A stretch of DNA of 19,923 nucleotides from Saprospiraceae bacterium (GTDB lineage: Bacteria; Bacteroidota; Bacteroidia; Chitinophagales; Saprospiraceae): NCBI GenBank assembly GCA_027031145.1, contig JALVEG010000638.1:1-19923 (forward strand), read 5' to 3'. Below the pieces are notes generated by a model that did no database searches, was not told the DNA's origin, and saw only the letters and a program-made list of their open reading frames with translations. This document shows positions 6,785-14,887 of the stretch, one piece after another. The number at the start of each line of letters is the position of its first letter. Position 1 is the first letter of the stretch. Made by a program: the position numbers and the translations under genes.

Positions 6785-7396
6785 ATGTTTTTAGAACCGC
6801 TTTCAAGAGGCCACAGAAGTGGCTGGATCGAAGTAATAACCGGATCGATGTTTTCCGGTAAAACAGAAGAACTAATTCGAAGATTAAGGAGAACTCAGTT
6901 TGCTAATCAAAATCTGATTATTTATAAACCTCATAATGATATAAGATATTCTAAAACAAAGGTAGTGTCTCATGATTCCAATTCACTGGAATCTGTAAAT
7001 GTAAAGAAAAGTACTGATATTCTTAAGGTTCCAAGGGATATCAATGTTGTGGGGATAGATGAAGCTCAATTTTTCGATATGGATCTTCCTGATGTATGTG
7101 AAAAATTAGCACTTTCAGGAATAAGAGTAATAATAGCAGGACTTGATATGGACTTTATGGGAAGACCATTTGGGCCTATGCCTGCATTGATGGCAATTGC
7201 GGAATATGTTACCAAAGTACATGCTATTTGTCCTCATTGCGGCAATCTGGCAACACATTCATACAGATTGTCAGATGAGACAGAAACTGTTGTTCTTGGA
7301 GAAAAAGATAAATATGAACCAAGATGCAGAGTTTGCTATAATATGGGGGATAAATTGGATTTTAGAGCAACAAACGGGAAATTGAAAAAGAAATAA
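6785..7396 (+). CDS. tdk: Thymidine kinase (type II, zinc-binding)
   Basis: Salvage enzyme that phosphorylates thymidine to dTMP in the cytoplasm. At 203 residues it has the usual length for the bacterial/human TK1-like type. The P-loop GSMFSGKT is at residues 20-27, and the DEAQFFD Walker-B-like stretch (92-98) contains the catalytic glutamate. The lasso-domain zinc site is complete: CPHC at 149-152 and CRVC at 181-184. The N-terminal MFLEPLSRGHRSGWIEVITG resembles Bacteroidota homologues. It begins an operon: purH starts 7 nt after the stop. A second, unrelated deoxynucleoside kinase is encoded at 16379-17032. Confidence 0.97.
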   Translation: MFLEPLSRGHRSGWIEVITGSMFSGKTEELIRRLRRTQFANQNLIIYKPHNDIRYSKTKVVSHDSNSLESVNVKKSTDILKVPRDINVVGIDEAQFFDMDLPDVCEKLALSGIRVIIAGLDMDFMGRPFGPMPALMAIAEYVTKVHAICPHCGNLATHSYRLSDETETVVLGEKDKYEPRCRVCYNMGDKLDFRATNGKLKKK

Positions 7397-7403
7397 TAAA
7401 AAT

Positions 7404-8921
7404 ATGAAAAAAATAAATTCTGTTCTAATTTCAGTTTATAATAAAGATGGATTATCAGATTTGATATCTTTATTTGAAAAATATAATACCACTATATTTT
7501 CAACAGGCGGAACATGGGCTTTTTTGAAAGAAAAGGGTTTGGATCCGATAAAAGTTGAAGATGTGACGGGATATCCTTCCATATTGGACGGCAGGGTGAA
7601 AACATTGCATCCCGGTGTTTTTGCAGGTATTTTGGCAAGGAGAGAAGATTCTCATTTAAAACAAATGCAAGATTTGAACTTACCTCTGATAGATATGGTG
7701 ATAGTTGATCTTTATCCTTTTGAAGAAACGGTGAAAAATACCGATGATAATAATGCGATAATCGAAAAAATCGATATTGGCGGAATATCACTGATACGTG
7801 CCGGAGCAAAAAATTATAAAGATGTTTTAGTGGTTGCTTCAAAGGATTATTATCAGGAAGCATACGATGTCCTTACGGAAAATGAAATGCAAACTTCAGA
7901 AGAAGTAAGGAAAGAATTTTCAAAAAAAGCTTTTGCCACTTCGATGCATTATGATACTAATATCTACAAATATTTTGCAGATGAAAACTTTCCTGTTATT
8001 ACAAAAAATATTCAAAATCCGGTACATCTGAGATATGGTGAAAATCCTCATCAGAAAGGAACTTTTTTTGGAAATTTGGATGATATTTTTAATAAATTGA
8101 ACGGTAAAGAACTTTCGTATAATAATTTGGTGGATGTTGATTCTGCAATAAACGTTATGTCAGAATTTAAAAATGACAAACCTACTTTTGCAATTATGAA
8201 ACACACCAATACATGCGGGATTGCTACAAGGGATAATATCTCAGATGCCTGGGACAAGGCACTGGAAGGAGATCCGGTATCTGCATTTGGAGGAGTACTT
8301 ATTGCCAATTCTAAAATAGATATTCAAACAGCTGAAAAAATCGATAAGATATTTTACGAGGTTCTGATTGCACCCGGTTTTGATGAAGATGCATTGGATT
8401 TTTTAAGAAAGAAGAAAAAAAGAATAATCCTGCAAATCAAACAATATCCCGAACAAGATATCATTTTCAAAAAGACTTTAAATGGATTAATATCACAGGA
8501 TGCAGACAATATAACAGAAACAGCGGAAGATCTTAAAACGGTAACCAAAATAAATCCTACTGAAAAAGAGATAGAAGATCTGGTTTTTGCAAATAAAGTG
8601 GTGAAACATCTGAAATCAAATGCAATTGCTTTTGTGAAAAACAAACAATTGCTGGGGATGGGATGCGGTCAGACTTCAAGGGTTGATGCCACGAGACAGG
8701 GAATTGAGAAAGCTCAGAGATTGGGATTGGATCTAAAAGGAGCTGTGATGTCTTCAGATGCTTTTTTCCCTTTTCCTGACAGTATCGAACTTGCACACAA
8801 AGCAGGAATTACCGGTATTATTCAACCGGGGGGTTCTATCAAAGACAATCTGAGTCTTGACTATTGTGACAATAATAAATTGTCAATGGTTTTTACAGGC
8901 AACAGACATTTCAAGCATTAA
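7404..8921 (+). CDS. purH: Bifunctional AICAR transformylase / IMP cyclohydrolase
   Basis: Catalyses the last two steps of de novo IMP synthesis: formylation of AICAR with 10-formyl-tetrahydrofolate, then ring closure. At 505 residues it is full length. The N-terminal MGS-like cyclohydrolase domain (1 to about 200) shows SVYNKDGL, FSTGGT (32-37) and SILDGRVKTLHP (59-70). The transformylase domain includes LRYGENPHQKG (209-219), the catalytic Lys266-His267 pair in MKHTNTCG (265-272) and SAFGGVL (293-299). It ends with the family's TGNRHFKH. The usual proline of the KHxNPCG motif is Thr here, a common Bacteroidota variation as far as I recall. It lies between tdk and coaX on the same transcript. 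Confidence 0.97.
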   Translation: MKKINSVLISVYNKDGLSDLISLFEKYNTTIFSTGGTWAFLKEKGLDPIKVEDVTGYPSILDGRVKTLHPGVFAGILARREDSHLKQMQDLNLPLIDMVIVDLYPFEETVKNTDDNNAIIEKIDIGGISLIRAGAKNYKDVLVVASKDYYQEAYDVLTENEMQTSEEVRKEFSKKAFATSMHYDTNIYKYFADENFPVITKNIQNPVHLRYGENPHQKGTFFGNLDDIFNKLNGKELSYNNLVDVDSAINVMSEFKNDKPTFAIMKHTNTCGIATRDNISDAWDKALEGDPVSAFGGVLIANSKIDIQTAEKIDKIFYEVLIAPGFDEDALDFLRKKKKRIILQIKQYPEQDIIFKKTLNGLISQDADNITETAEDLKTVTKINPTEKEIEDLVFANKVVKHLKSNAIAFVKNKQLLGMGCGQTSRVDATRQGIEKAQRLGLDLKGAVMSSDAFFPFPDSIELAHKAGITGIIQPGGSIKDNLSLDYCDNNKLSMVFTGNRHFKH

Positions 8922-8925
8922 TGTT

Positions 8926-9642
8926 ATGAGTTACAATCTTTGCATAGATATAGGCAATACAAATATAAAATCAGGGATTTTTCACAATGATGATTTGGTG
9001 GAAAAATATTATGGTGATGAATTTATTGATAGTGCATGTGAAAAATATGATATTAAAAACTGTATAATTTCTTCGGTAAGGAAAAAAATACCTGATAATA
9101 TTTATAAAATAAAAGATAAGGTTTCCAATTTTATAGTTTTATGTCATAAAACAAAGCTTCCGGTAAGAATAAATTATAAAACGCCTGAAACATTGGGAAG
9201 GGATAGAATTGCTGCTGCGATAGGATCAAAAAAATTATTTCCCACAGAAAATTGTATTGTTATTGATGCCGGCACTTGTATTACTTATGATTTTATAGAT
9301 AAAAATAATGTTTTTCAGGGAGGGAATATTGCTCCCGGAATACATATGAGAATGGAAGCAATGCATCGGTTTACCAACAATTTGCCATTAGTAGAAATAG
9401 ATTATAACGAAGATCCTCTTGGTAAGAGTACTGAAGAAGCATTACAAAATGGTGCATTGCGAGGTACGTTTTGGGAAATTTCTTCGTTTATACAACTGAT
9501 ATTGGACAAATTTGGTGATTCTAAGGTTATTTTTACCGGTGGAGACGCAAAATATTTTGTAAATCATTTTAAAACTACGATATTTGCAAACCCAAATTTA
9601 GTCCTGGTTGGATTAAATGAAATAATAAAAGAATATGAATAA
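8926..9642 (+). CDS. coaX: Type III pantothenate kinase
   Basis: First committed step of coenzyme A synthesis, phosphorylating pantothenate. It belongs to the ASKHA fold. I place the start at 8926 (MSYNLCIDIGNTNIKSG), 4 nt after the purH stop. An earlier in-frame ATG at 8857 would overlap purH by 65 nt and add a 23-residue leader with no family match. Motifs: DIGNTN (8-13), TPETLGRDRIAAAIG (86-100), the DAGTCITYDF phosphate/catalytic region (114-123) and GGNIAPGIHMR (132-142), then FTGGDA (203-208). At 238 residues the length is normal. It overlaps the next gene by 8 nt, which suggests translational coupling. Confidence 0.95.
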   Translation: MSYNLCIDIGNTNIKSGIFHNDDLVEKYYGDEFIDSACEKYDIKNCIISSVRKKIPDNIYKIKDKVSNFIVLCHKTKLPVRINYKTPETLGRDRIAAAIGSKKLFPTENCIVIDAGTCITYDFIDKNNVFQGGNIAPGIHMRMEAMHRFTNNLPLVEIDYNEDPLGKSTEEALQNGALRGTFWEISSFIQLILDKFGDSKVIFTGGDAKYFVNHFKTTIFANPNLVLVGLNEIIKEYE

Positions 9643-10972
9643 TAAAAAAAGTATATTTTTAAGCATAATTTTTATATTTACTACTTTGATTGTAGTGGCT
9701 CAACCAAAAGATAATTCTCCTTATTCCAGATATGGATTAGGAGATCCGGTTGATAATAATTTTGTGTATTTTAGAACAACCGGACTCAGTGGAGCTTTTT
9801 ACAATCCATATCAGATCAATGTTGTCAATCCGGCTTCCAACGGATATTTGCGAGCAACTGTTTTTGATATAGGTTTGTATGCAAAATATGCCGGATTAAA
9901 AACAAATTCCAATTCTACCGGTATTTACAGCGGCAATTTGGAATATATCTCTCTGGGAATTCCTTTGATAAACCCTATAAATGATCTTTTAGAAAAAAAA
10001 GTGAGAAAATATGATATCGGTTTGACTTTTACACTAATGCCAGCTTCCATTGTCGGATATGATGTAAGTTCAGATGAAGAAAGGGAAGGAATTGGTATTA
10101 TCAGACGCACTTATAAAGGTACAGGAGGAACATATAAATTTATGACAGGATTAGGAGGCAGATACAATAATTTTTCATTTGGATTTAATGTGGGGTATTT
10201 TTTTGGTAAAATAAATTATGACAGGGAAATTCTATTTCCCGGATTGAACAATCCATATAGTAACAATTATCATACGGATTTTTCCGTAAATGGTTTTATT
10301 TATAATGTAGGTACGATTTATAATGTTGTTTTGAATAAAAAAGAGTTGAAGGAAAAAGAAAATACAGGTGTCAAAAAATTAATTTTTGGTATTTATGGAA
10401 ATACTAAAACTAATTTCAAAACGAAAGGTACTGTTGTAAACACCAGTACTATTTATGATGTGAATTCTCCTTCGACGACAACAGATACTGTTTATTCTGA
10501 TAAAAATAAGTCAGGAACAGGAACTTTACCTGTAAATTTCGGAGGGAGTATTATTTACAATGATAAAGATAAATATATTTTCGGAGTCGATTTTTCAAAA
10601 TCTCTCTGGAATCAATATACAAATGATATAAAACCTGATAATCTGAAAGACAGTTATAAAATATCTATTGGTGGTCAGTATACACCTGACATAAACTCTT
10701 ATACCAATTATTTTAAAAGAGTAAATTACGGAATGGGTATTTATTACCAAACAGATCCGAGAAGTGAAGGCGACAATCAATTTGAAGAAAAAGGAATACA
10801 TTTTGGAATGGGATTACCATTTGTATTCAAAAGAAAAATATCCAGAATCAATTTAGATTTGAATTTTGGGAACAGGGGAAGTAACTTATCAATAAGTGAA
10901 AATTTTGTTAAATTTAGTTTAAGTGTAACATTTAATGACACAGAATGGTTTGTAAAGAGAAAATACTATTAA
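9635..10972 (+). CDS. Probable outer membrane beta-barrel protein
   Basis: 445 residues with a signal peptide (hydrophobic about 6-21, ending VVAQ) followed by NSPYSRYGLGD (27-37), a signature I associate with a Bacteroidota outer membrane protein family found next to coaX. NPASNGYL (65-72) and alternating hydrophobic/aromatic strands separated by Gly/Asn/Ser/Tyr turns fit a FadL/OmpP1-like beta-barrel, and the chain ends in an aromatic residue (KYY). The function is unknown: transport of hydrophobic compounds or an envelope-assembly role are both possible. The start codon lies inside the coaX end (8-nt overlap). The gene for a TPR protein follows after 51 nt. The call rests on topology and context rather than on catalytic motifs. 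Confidence 0.8.
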   Translation: MNNKKSIFLSIIFIFTTLIVVAQPKDNSPYSRYGLGDPVDNNFVYFRTTGLSGAFYNPYQINVVNPASNGYLRATVFDIGLYAKYAGLKTNSNSTGIYSGNLEYISLGIPLINPINDLLEKKVRKYDIGLTFTLMPASIVGYDVSSDEEREGIGIIRRTYKGTGGTYKFMTGLGGRYNNFSFGFNVGYFFGKINYDREILFPGLNNPYSNNYHTDFSVNGFIYNVGTIYNVVLNKKELKEKENTGVKKLIFGIYGNTKTNFKTKGTVVNTSTIYDVNSPSTTTDTVYSDKNKSGTGTLPVNFGGSIIYNDKDKYIFGVDFSKSLWNQYTNDIKPDNLKDSYKISIGGQYTPDINSYTNYFKRVNYGMGIYYQTDPRSEGDNQFEEKGIHFGMGLPFVFKRKISRINLDLNFGNRGSNLSISENFVKFSLSVTFNDTEWFVKRKYY

Positions 10973-10973
10973 T

Positions 10974-11003
10974 TTTGTACAATAAAATAATGGTATTATT
11001 TTG
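10974..11003 (+). promoter_or_regulatory. Possible promoter of the TPR-protein gene
   Basis: TTTG (10974-10977), 19 nt, then TATTTTG (10997-11003), one base shorter than the Bacteroidota TAnnTTTG consensus, 20 nt before the ATG. It would allow the TPR gene to be expressed separately from coaX and the barrel gene. Confidence 0.35.
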
Positions 11004-11023
11004 AAAATTAAAAACATAAAAAA

Positions 11024-12436
11024 ATGAAAAATTTACTTGTAATAGTTTTGTTTATAGTATTTGCTGTCAACGCGGGGATTAGTCAATGTGAAAATTGGGT
11101 TGGCAAAAAATTTGAAGAAGATGCAAAAAATGCACATTCAATTTATAGACAATCTTTGAAGATCAAAGATTACAAACTGGCTTTTGAATATTGGAGACAA
11201 GCTTACAAGCTGGCTCCTGCAGCCGATGGTAAAAGAGATTATCACTTTTGGGATGGTATCAAGCTTTATAAAATGGAATATGACAAAGCTGTTGATCCGG
11301 CAGTTAAGAAAAAATATGTTGATACCATTATGATGCTTTATGATGCTATGGCTGATTGTTATGCAAATAAAGGTATTCAATTGAAAGGATGCAATTCCGA
11401 TAGTTGTTATAACGAAAAAGTAGGTTATGTTTTAGGCAGAAAAGCATATGATATGTTTTATACCTATAAGATGCCTTATGATCAGGTGTATAAAACAGCT
11501 AAGGAAAGTTTGGAAAAAGCTTGTAAAAAAGCAGAATATAGTGTGTTGATCCCATTTGGATTTACTCTCGCCGATCTTTATAAGAAAGGAAAAGTTTCTA
11601 AAGAAGAAGCCAGGGAAATTATAGATAAAGCTCAAAGGATAGCCGAGTACAATATTAAAAACGATAAGACTTACGGACAGTATTGGGACCAATCCCTTAA
11701 AAGAATGGATTTAGATCTGAAAGATGTTGAAAAAGATGTTTTTGATTGTGAGTTCTTCAAGAAAAAACTCAGACCTCTTTATGATGAAAAGAAAGATGAT
11801 AGTAAGACGGTTAAATATGTTTTGGTTACTTTGAAGCAACAAGGGTGTCCTGATGACGACCCCATGGTGAAAGAAGTTGATGAAACCTGGAAAATATATG
11901 CTGAAGAATATAATAGAAAGCTTACAGATTCTCTGGAGAAGGCAAATCCTGCTCTTGCGGGTAACAGACTTTCCAAAGAAGGTAAATATCATGAAGCAGC
12001 AGCAAAATATCAAGAGGCTATTGATCAAGAGACGGATCCTGATAAAAAAGCTCAGTTTTTGTATGCTTTGGCTGCTATTCAATTTGCTCATCTTAATCAA
12101 TATTCAAAAGCAAGAGCAAATGCTCTGAAAGCAGCAAATTTGAAAAAAGGATGGGGGAAACCATATATTTTGATAGGTGATATGTATAGCAAATCTGCAA
12201 AATCATGTGGAGATGCATGGAACCAAAGACTTGCAATTTTGGCTGCATTGGATAAATATTATCATGCAAAATCAATAGATCCGGGTGTTGCTGACCAGGC
12301 AAATAAAAGAATATCAAAATTCAGTGGATCAAAACCTAAACAGGAAGATGGATTTATGAGAGGATATAAAGAAGGTCAAGTGATCAGTACAGGATGCTGG
12401 ATAGGGGAAAAAGTGAAATTGAGATTTTCAAAATAG
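11024..12436 (+). CDS. Secreted tetratricopeptide-repeat protein
   Basis: 470 residues with a signal peptide (MKNLLVIVLFIVFAVNAGIS) and a Cys shortly after, but not a proper lipobox because Gln precedes the Cys. So it is probably a soluble periplasmic protein. The body is almost entirely helical with TPR-like hairpins, clearest at about 35-65 and about 310-380 (GNRLSKEGKYHEAAAKYQEA, then LYALAAIQFAHLNQYSKARA). Several paired cysteines (about 112, 123, 128, 167, 242, 275, 395, 458) fit oxidation in the periplasm. It follows the coaX and outer-membrane-barrel genes as in other Bacteroidota, where such proteins are presumed to take part in envelope biogenesis; that role is inference. It ends at a strong terminator. 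Confidence 0.82.
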   Translation: MKNLLVIVLFIVFAVNAGISQCENWVGKKFEEDAKNAHSIYRQSLKIKDYKLAFEYWRQAYKLAPAADGKRDYHFWDGIKLYKMEYDKAVDPAVKKKYVDTIMMLYDAMADCYANKGIQLKGCNSDSCYNEKVGYVLGRKAYDMFYTYKMPYDQVYKTAKESLEKACKKAEYSVLIPFGFTLADLYKKGKVSKEEAREIIDKAQRIAEYNIKNDKTYGQYWDQSLKRMDLDLKDVEKDVFDCEFFKKKLRPLYDEKKDDSKTVKYVLVTLKQQGCPDDDPMVKEVDETWKIYAEEYNRKLTDSLEKANPALAGNRLSKEGKYHEAAAKYQEAIDQETDPDKKAQFLYALAAIQFAHLNQYSKARANALKAANLKKGWGKPYILIGDMYSKSAKSCGDAWNQRLAILAALDKYYHAKSIDPGVADQANKRISKFSGSKPKQEDGFMRGYKEGQVISTGCWIGEKVKLRFSK

Positions 12437-12448
12437 TAAAGTTTTAAT

Positions 12449-12487
12449 AAAAAAAAGCCGTTTCAATTTTGGAACGGCTTTTTTTTT
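12449..12487 (+). terminator. Rho-independent terminator after the TPR gene
   Basis: AGCCGTTTC pairs with GGAACGGCT (one G.T wobble) around a short A/T loop, preceded by A8 and followed by T9. It closes the transcript that began at tdk or at the TPR gene. Confidence 0.88.
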
Positions 12488-12596
12488 GTAAAAATTCCGT
12501 ATTAAATTAACCTTTTTTATATTAAAAATCGTTGTAAGTATATTGATGGTTAATTTGTATTAATGTTTTGTTAAAAAATAGTTTTTTGAATTATAA

Positions 12597-12630
12597 TTTG
12601 AAGCGTTAGTATATATTTGAAGTATCTTTA
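12597..12630 (+). promoter_or_regulatory. Putative promoter of the first CHU_C-domain gene
   Basis: TTTG at 12597-12600, a 22-nt spacer, then TATCTTTA at 12623-12630 (one base off TAnnTTTG). The ATG is at 12646, so the 5' leader would be only about 10 nt. A second exact TATATTTG at 12612-12619 lacks a properly spaced -33 element. Confidence 0.45.
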
Positions 12631-12645
12631 TTATAAATATTACTT

Positions 12646-14703
12646 ATGAGTAAATACATTATATTATTTTTATTGATTATTGTTTCTGTATCGACCGGTT
12701 ATTCTCAACCTGTCAATGATGAATGTGAATCGGCTATAATATTGGAAAATGTTGATGATTGGTGTTCAGCTGACGGGCAATTTAATAATGTAAGTGCTAC
12801 TCCCAGTGGATATGGAGCACCGGACTGCTGGGATGCGGCTAATCATGATGTTTGGTTTAGATTTACGGCAACAGCTACTGCCGTCAATATTTTTGTTTCC
12901 GGTGCAGGCAATGAAGGAACATTGCAAAACCCAATGGTTTCATTGTATATAGACAATGGTTGTTTTGGTACGATCTATCAAAAACAATGTAAGATTGATT
13001 ATAATAATGCTAATAGTGTTGAATTAACCGAAGGTGCTTTGATAGTAGGGGAATCATATCTGATAAGGATAGACGGTCAAAATGGGAATATGGGAGAATT
13101 TAAGCTTTGTATAAAAAACTTTAATCCTCCTGTCGAACCGGGACAGGATTGTGCAACAGCCGCCCTTCTATGTGATAAATCTCCTTTTGTTGTAAAATAT
13201 GTAACAGGTGCGGGTGATGATCCTAATGAAACTAATTCGACATGTATATCAGAAGAAAAGCAAACAACCTGGTTCAAATGGATAGCAAAAAATGACGGAA
13301 CCCTGACTTTTGTACTCACTCCGATACAGATTACAGATGATCTGGATTTTGTAGTATTTGAATTGCCAAATGGTTATGATGATTGTGAAGATAAGATAAC
13401 ATTGCGTTGTAATGCTACATTTGGTGGTAATTATGCTTCCTGTGGACCTAAAACGGGATTGGATCTGTTATCTACTGATATCGAAGAAAACTATAATTGT
13501 GATGCCGGTGAAGATGGTTTTGTGAAATACATAGATATGCAAAAAGGTCATGCATATGCTTTGGTGGTCAATAACTGGTCGGCTTCGGGAAATGGATTTT
13601 CAATTGAATTTGGCGGAACAGGAGAATTTGAAGGACCTGAACCTGATTTTGTATTTGATCCACCGACCGGATTAAGATGCGAAGATTCTATACAAATAAC
13701 GGATATTACGGATTATAAACTTGGGACTATTGTAGACAGAAATTGGACCTTTGGTCGTGATGCCAGTCCACAGGTTAGACATGGAGACGGGCCTTATAAA
13801 GTATTTTATGATTCTTATGGCTGGAAATCTGTTACTCTTACAGTAAAAAGCGATAAAGGTTGTGTTAGTACGACGGTAAAAGATATATGGATGGAACCAT
13901 GTTGTGAAGATTTACCTGTTGATGAAAGATTAAAAATAAAAATAGATAGTGTCAGTAATCCTGTTTGCACAGGAGATACCAATGGAGTTATTTATGTTTC
14001 GGGAATCAGAGGAGATCCATATTACAGATTTAGCATTCAGGATACTAATTTCAACTACAATCCAATATTTCATAATCTTGGGCAAGGCACTTACAAAGTT
14101 TATATTGTGGATAAAAAAGGATGCCGCGATTCCATTTATGTAGATATTATTGACCCGGAAGAATTAATTGCAGATGCAGGTCCGGATCAAAATTTGGATT
14201 TGGGGGATTTTACTTTTATGAATGGTAATTATTATCCTCCGGAATACGATGTCAAATATGAATGGATTCCTACTTATAATCTTGTTGATTCATCTGATTT
14301 GGAGACAAAAGCATATCCTTATGAAACTACAACTTATACCCTTAGAGTTGTTCAGGACAAAACCGGTTGTGTTGCTGAAGATGATATGACTATTTTTGTA
14401 AAAGCAAACAGGTTGGTAAGAATTCCAAATGTTTTTACTCCAAATGGTGACGGCATGAATGATATGTTCACAGCATATAATATAAAAGCAGCTTTTGGTA
14501 TAGATGAAATGAGAATATATGATCGATGGGGTGAATTGGTATATAAAGCCAAAAATATTGATATCGGTAATGAGAATCAGGGTTGGGATGGGACTTTCAA
14601 AGGGCAAAAAGTCAATCCGGGAGTCTATGTTTATCTGTTTATGATTAAATTTTTGGATAATAAAATTATTCCTTTTGCAGGAGATATTACTGTGTTGAGA
14701 TAG
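12646..14703 (+). CDS. Large secreted CHU_C (gliding-motility-associated C-terminal domain) protein
   Basis: 685 residues. A signal peptide (MSKYIILFLLIIVSVSTGYS) precedes two related beta-rich modules (about 24-160 and 168-326) with conserved Cys and Trp residues, such as DCWDAANHDVWF and STC...TTWFKW. After the FGGTG at 322-326 come a PKD-like segment (about 333-418, ending in CC), a SprB-repeat-like segment (about 430-503, KIDSVSNPVCTGDTNGVIYV) and a segment starting ADAGPDQNL (509-517). The last ~95 residues are the CHU_C / TIGR04131-type domain: IPNVFTPNGDGMND (593-606), IYDRWGELVY (624-633), GWDGTFKGQKVNPGVYVY (646-663) and the terminal FAGDITVLR. This domain is a type IX secretion sorting and anchoring signal in other Bacteroidota, so surface display is likely; the ligand is unknown. 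A shorter paralogue follows directly. Confidence 0.92.
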   Translation: MSKYIILFLLIIVSVSTGYSQPVNDECESAIILENVDDWCSADGQFNNVSATPSGYGAPDCWDAANHDVWFRFTATATAVNIFVSGAGNEGTLQNPMVSLYIDNGCFGTIYQKQCKIDYNNANSVELTEGALIVGESYLIRIDGQNGNMGEFKLCIKNFNPPVEPGQDCATAALLCDKSPFVVKYVTGAGDDPNETNSTCISEEKQTTWFKWIAKNDGTLTFVLTPIQITDDLDFVVFELPNGYDDCEDKITLRCNATFGGNYASCGPKTGLDLLSTDIEENYNCDAGEDGFVKYIDMQKGHAYALVVNNWSASGNGFSIEFGGTGEFEGPEPDFVFDPPTGLRCEDSIQITDITDYKLGTIVDRNWTFGRDASPQVRHGDGPYKVFYDSYGWKSVTLTVKSDKGCVSTTVKDIWMEPCCEDLPVDERLKIKIDSVSNPVCTGDTNGVIYVSGIRGDPYYRFSIQDTNFNYNPIFHNLGQGTYKVYIVDKKGCRDSIYVDIIDPEELIADAGPDQNLDLGDFTFMNGNYYPPEYDVKYEWIPTYNLVDSSDLETKAYPYETTTYTLRVVQDKTGCVAEDDMTIFVKANRLVRIPNVFTPNGDGMNDMFTAYNIKAAFGIDEMRIYDRWGELVYKAKNIDIGNENQGWDGTFKGQKVNPGVYVYLFMIKFLDNKIIPFAGDITVLR

Positions 14704-14766
14704 AAATAAAAGCGGGATACATCATTTGTTGTTGTAAATGGATTTGATTGTTAAGGTAAATTAAAC

Positions 14767-14843
14767 GTAACTACTCAGGTAGTGTGCTTTTAAGATGAAA
14801 AAAGAGGTTTTTTCAATTAAAATGACTCTACGTGAGTAGTTAC
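14767..14843 (+). repeat. Palindromic intergenic repeat, copy 4
   Basis: The most regular copy, a 77-bp palindrome with ends GTAACTACTCA and TGAGTAGTTAC that are perfect complements over 11 bp. Left arm continues GGTAGTGTGCTTTTAAG, then ATGAAAAAAG. Right arm: TTTTTTCAATTAAAATG, then ACTCTACG. It lies between the two paralogous CHU_C genes. Confidence 0.87.
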
Positions 14844-14887
14844 AATTAAACATAATAAACAATTTGTCTAAATATAAATCAATAATT

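Noticed and set aside
8857..8925. Longer coaX start overlapping purH
   Set aside because: The extra 23 residues do not match the family. The ATG at 8926, just after the purH stop, yields the canonical N-terminus with DIGNT at residue 8.
398..14843. Repeats as integron attC sites
   Set aside because: The ends of copies 3 and 4 contain AAC and GTT, but the full RYYYAAC / GTTRRRY core sites are not present (copy 3 ends in GTTACTT), copy 1 lacks them, and the intervening genes are core genes on both strands rather than a cassette array.
398..14843. Repeats as a CRISPR array
   Set aside because: Copies are kilobases apart with whole genes between them, vary in sequence, and no cas genes are present.
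14864..14887. TTG start for the second CHU_C gene
   Set aside because: It would put SKYKSII in front of a complete signal peptide. The ATG at 14888 gives a gap-free alignment with the paralogue.
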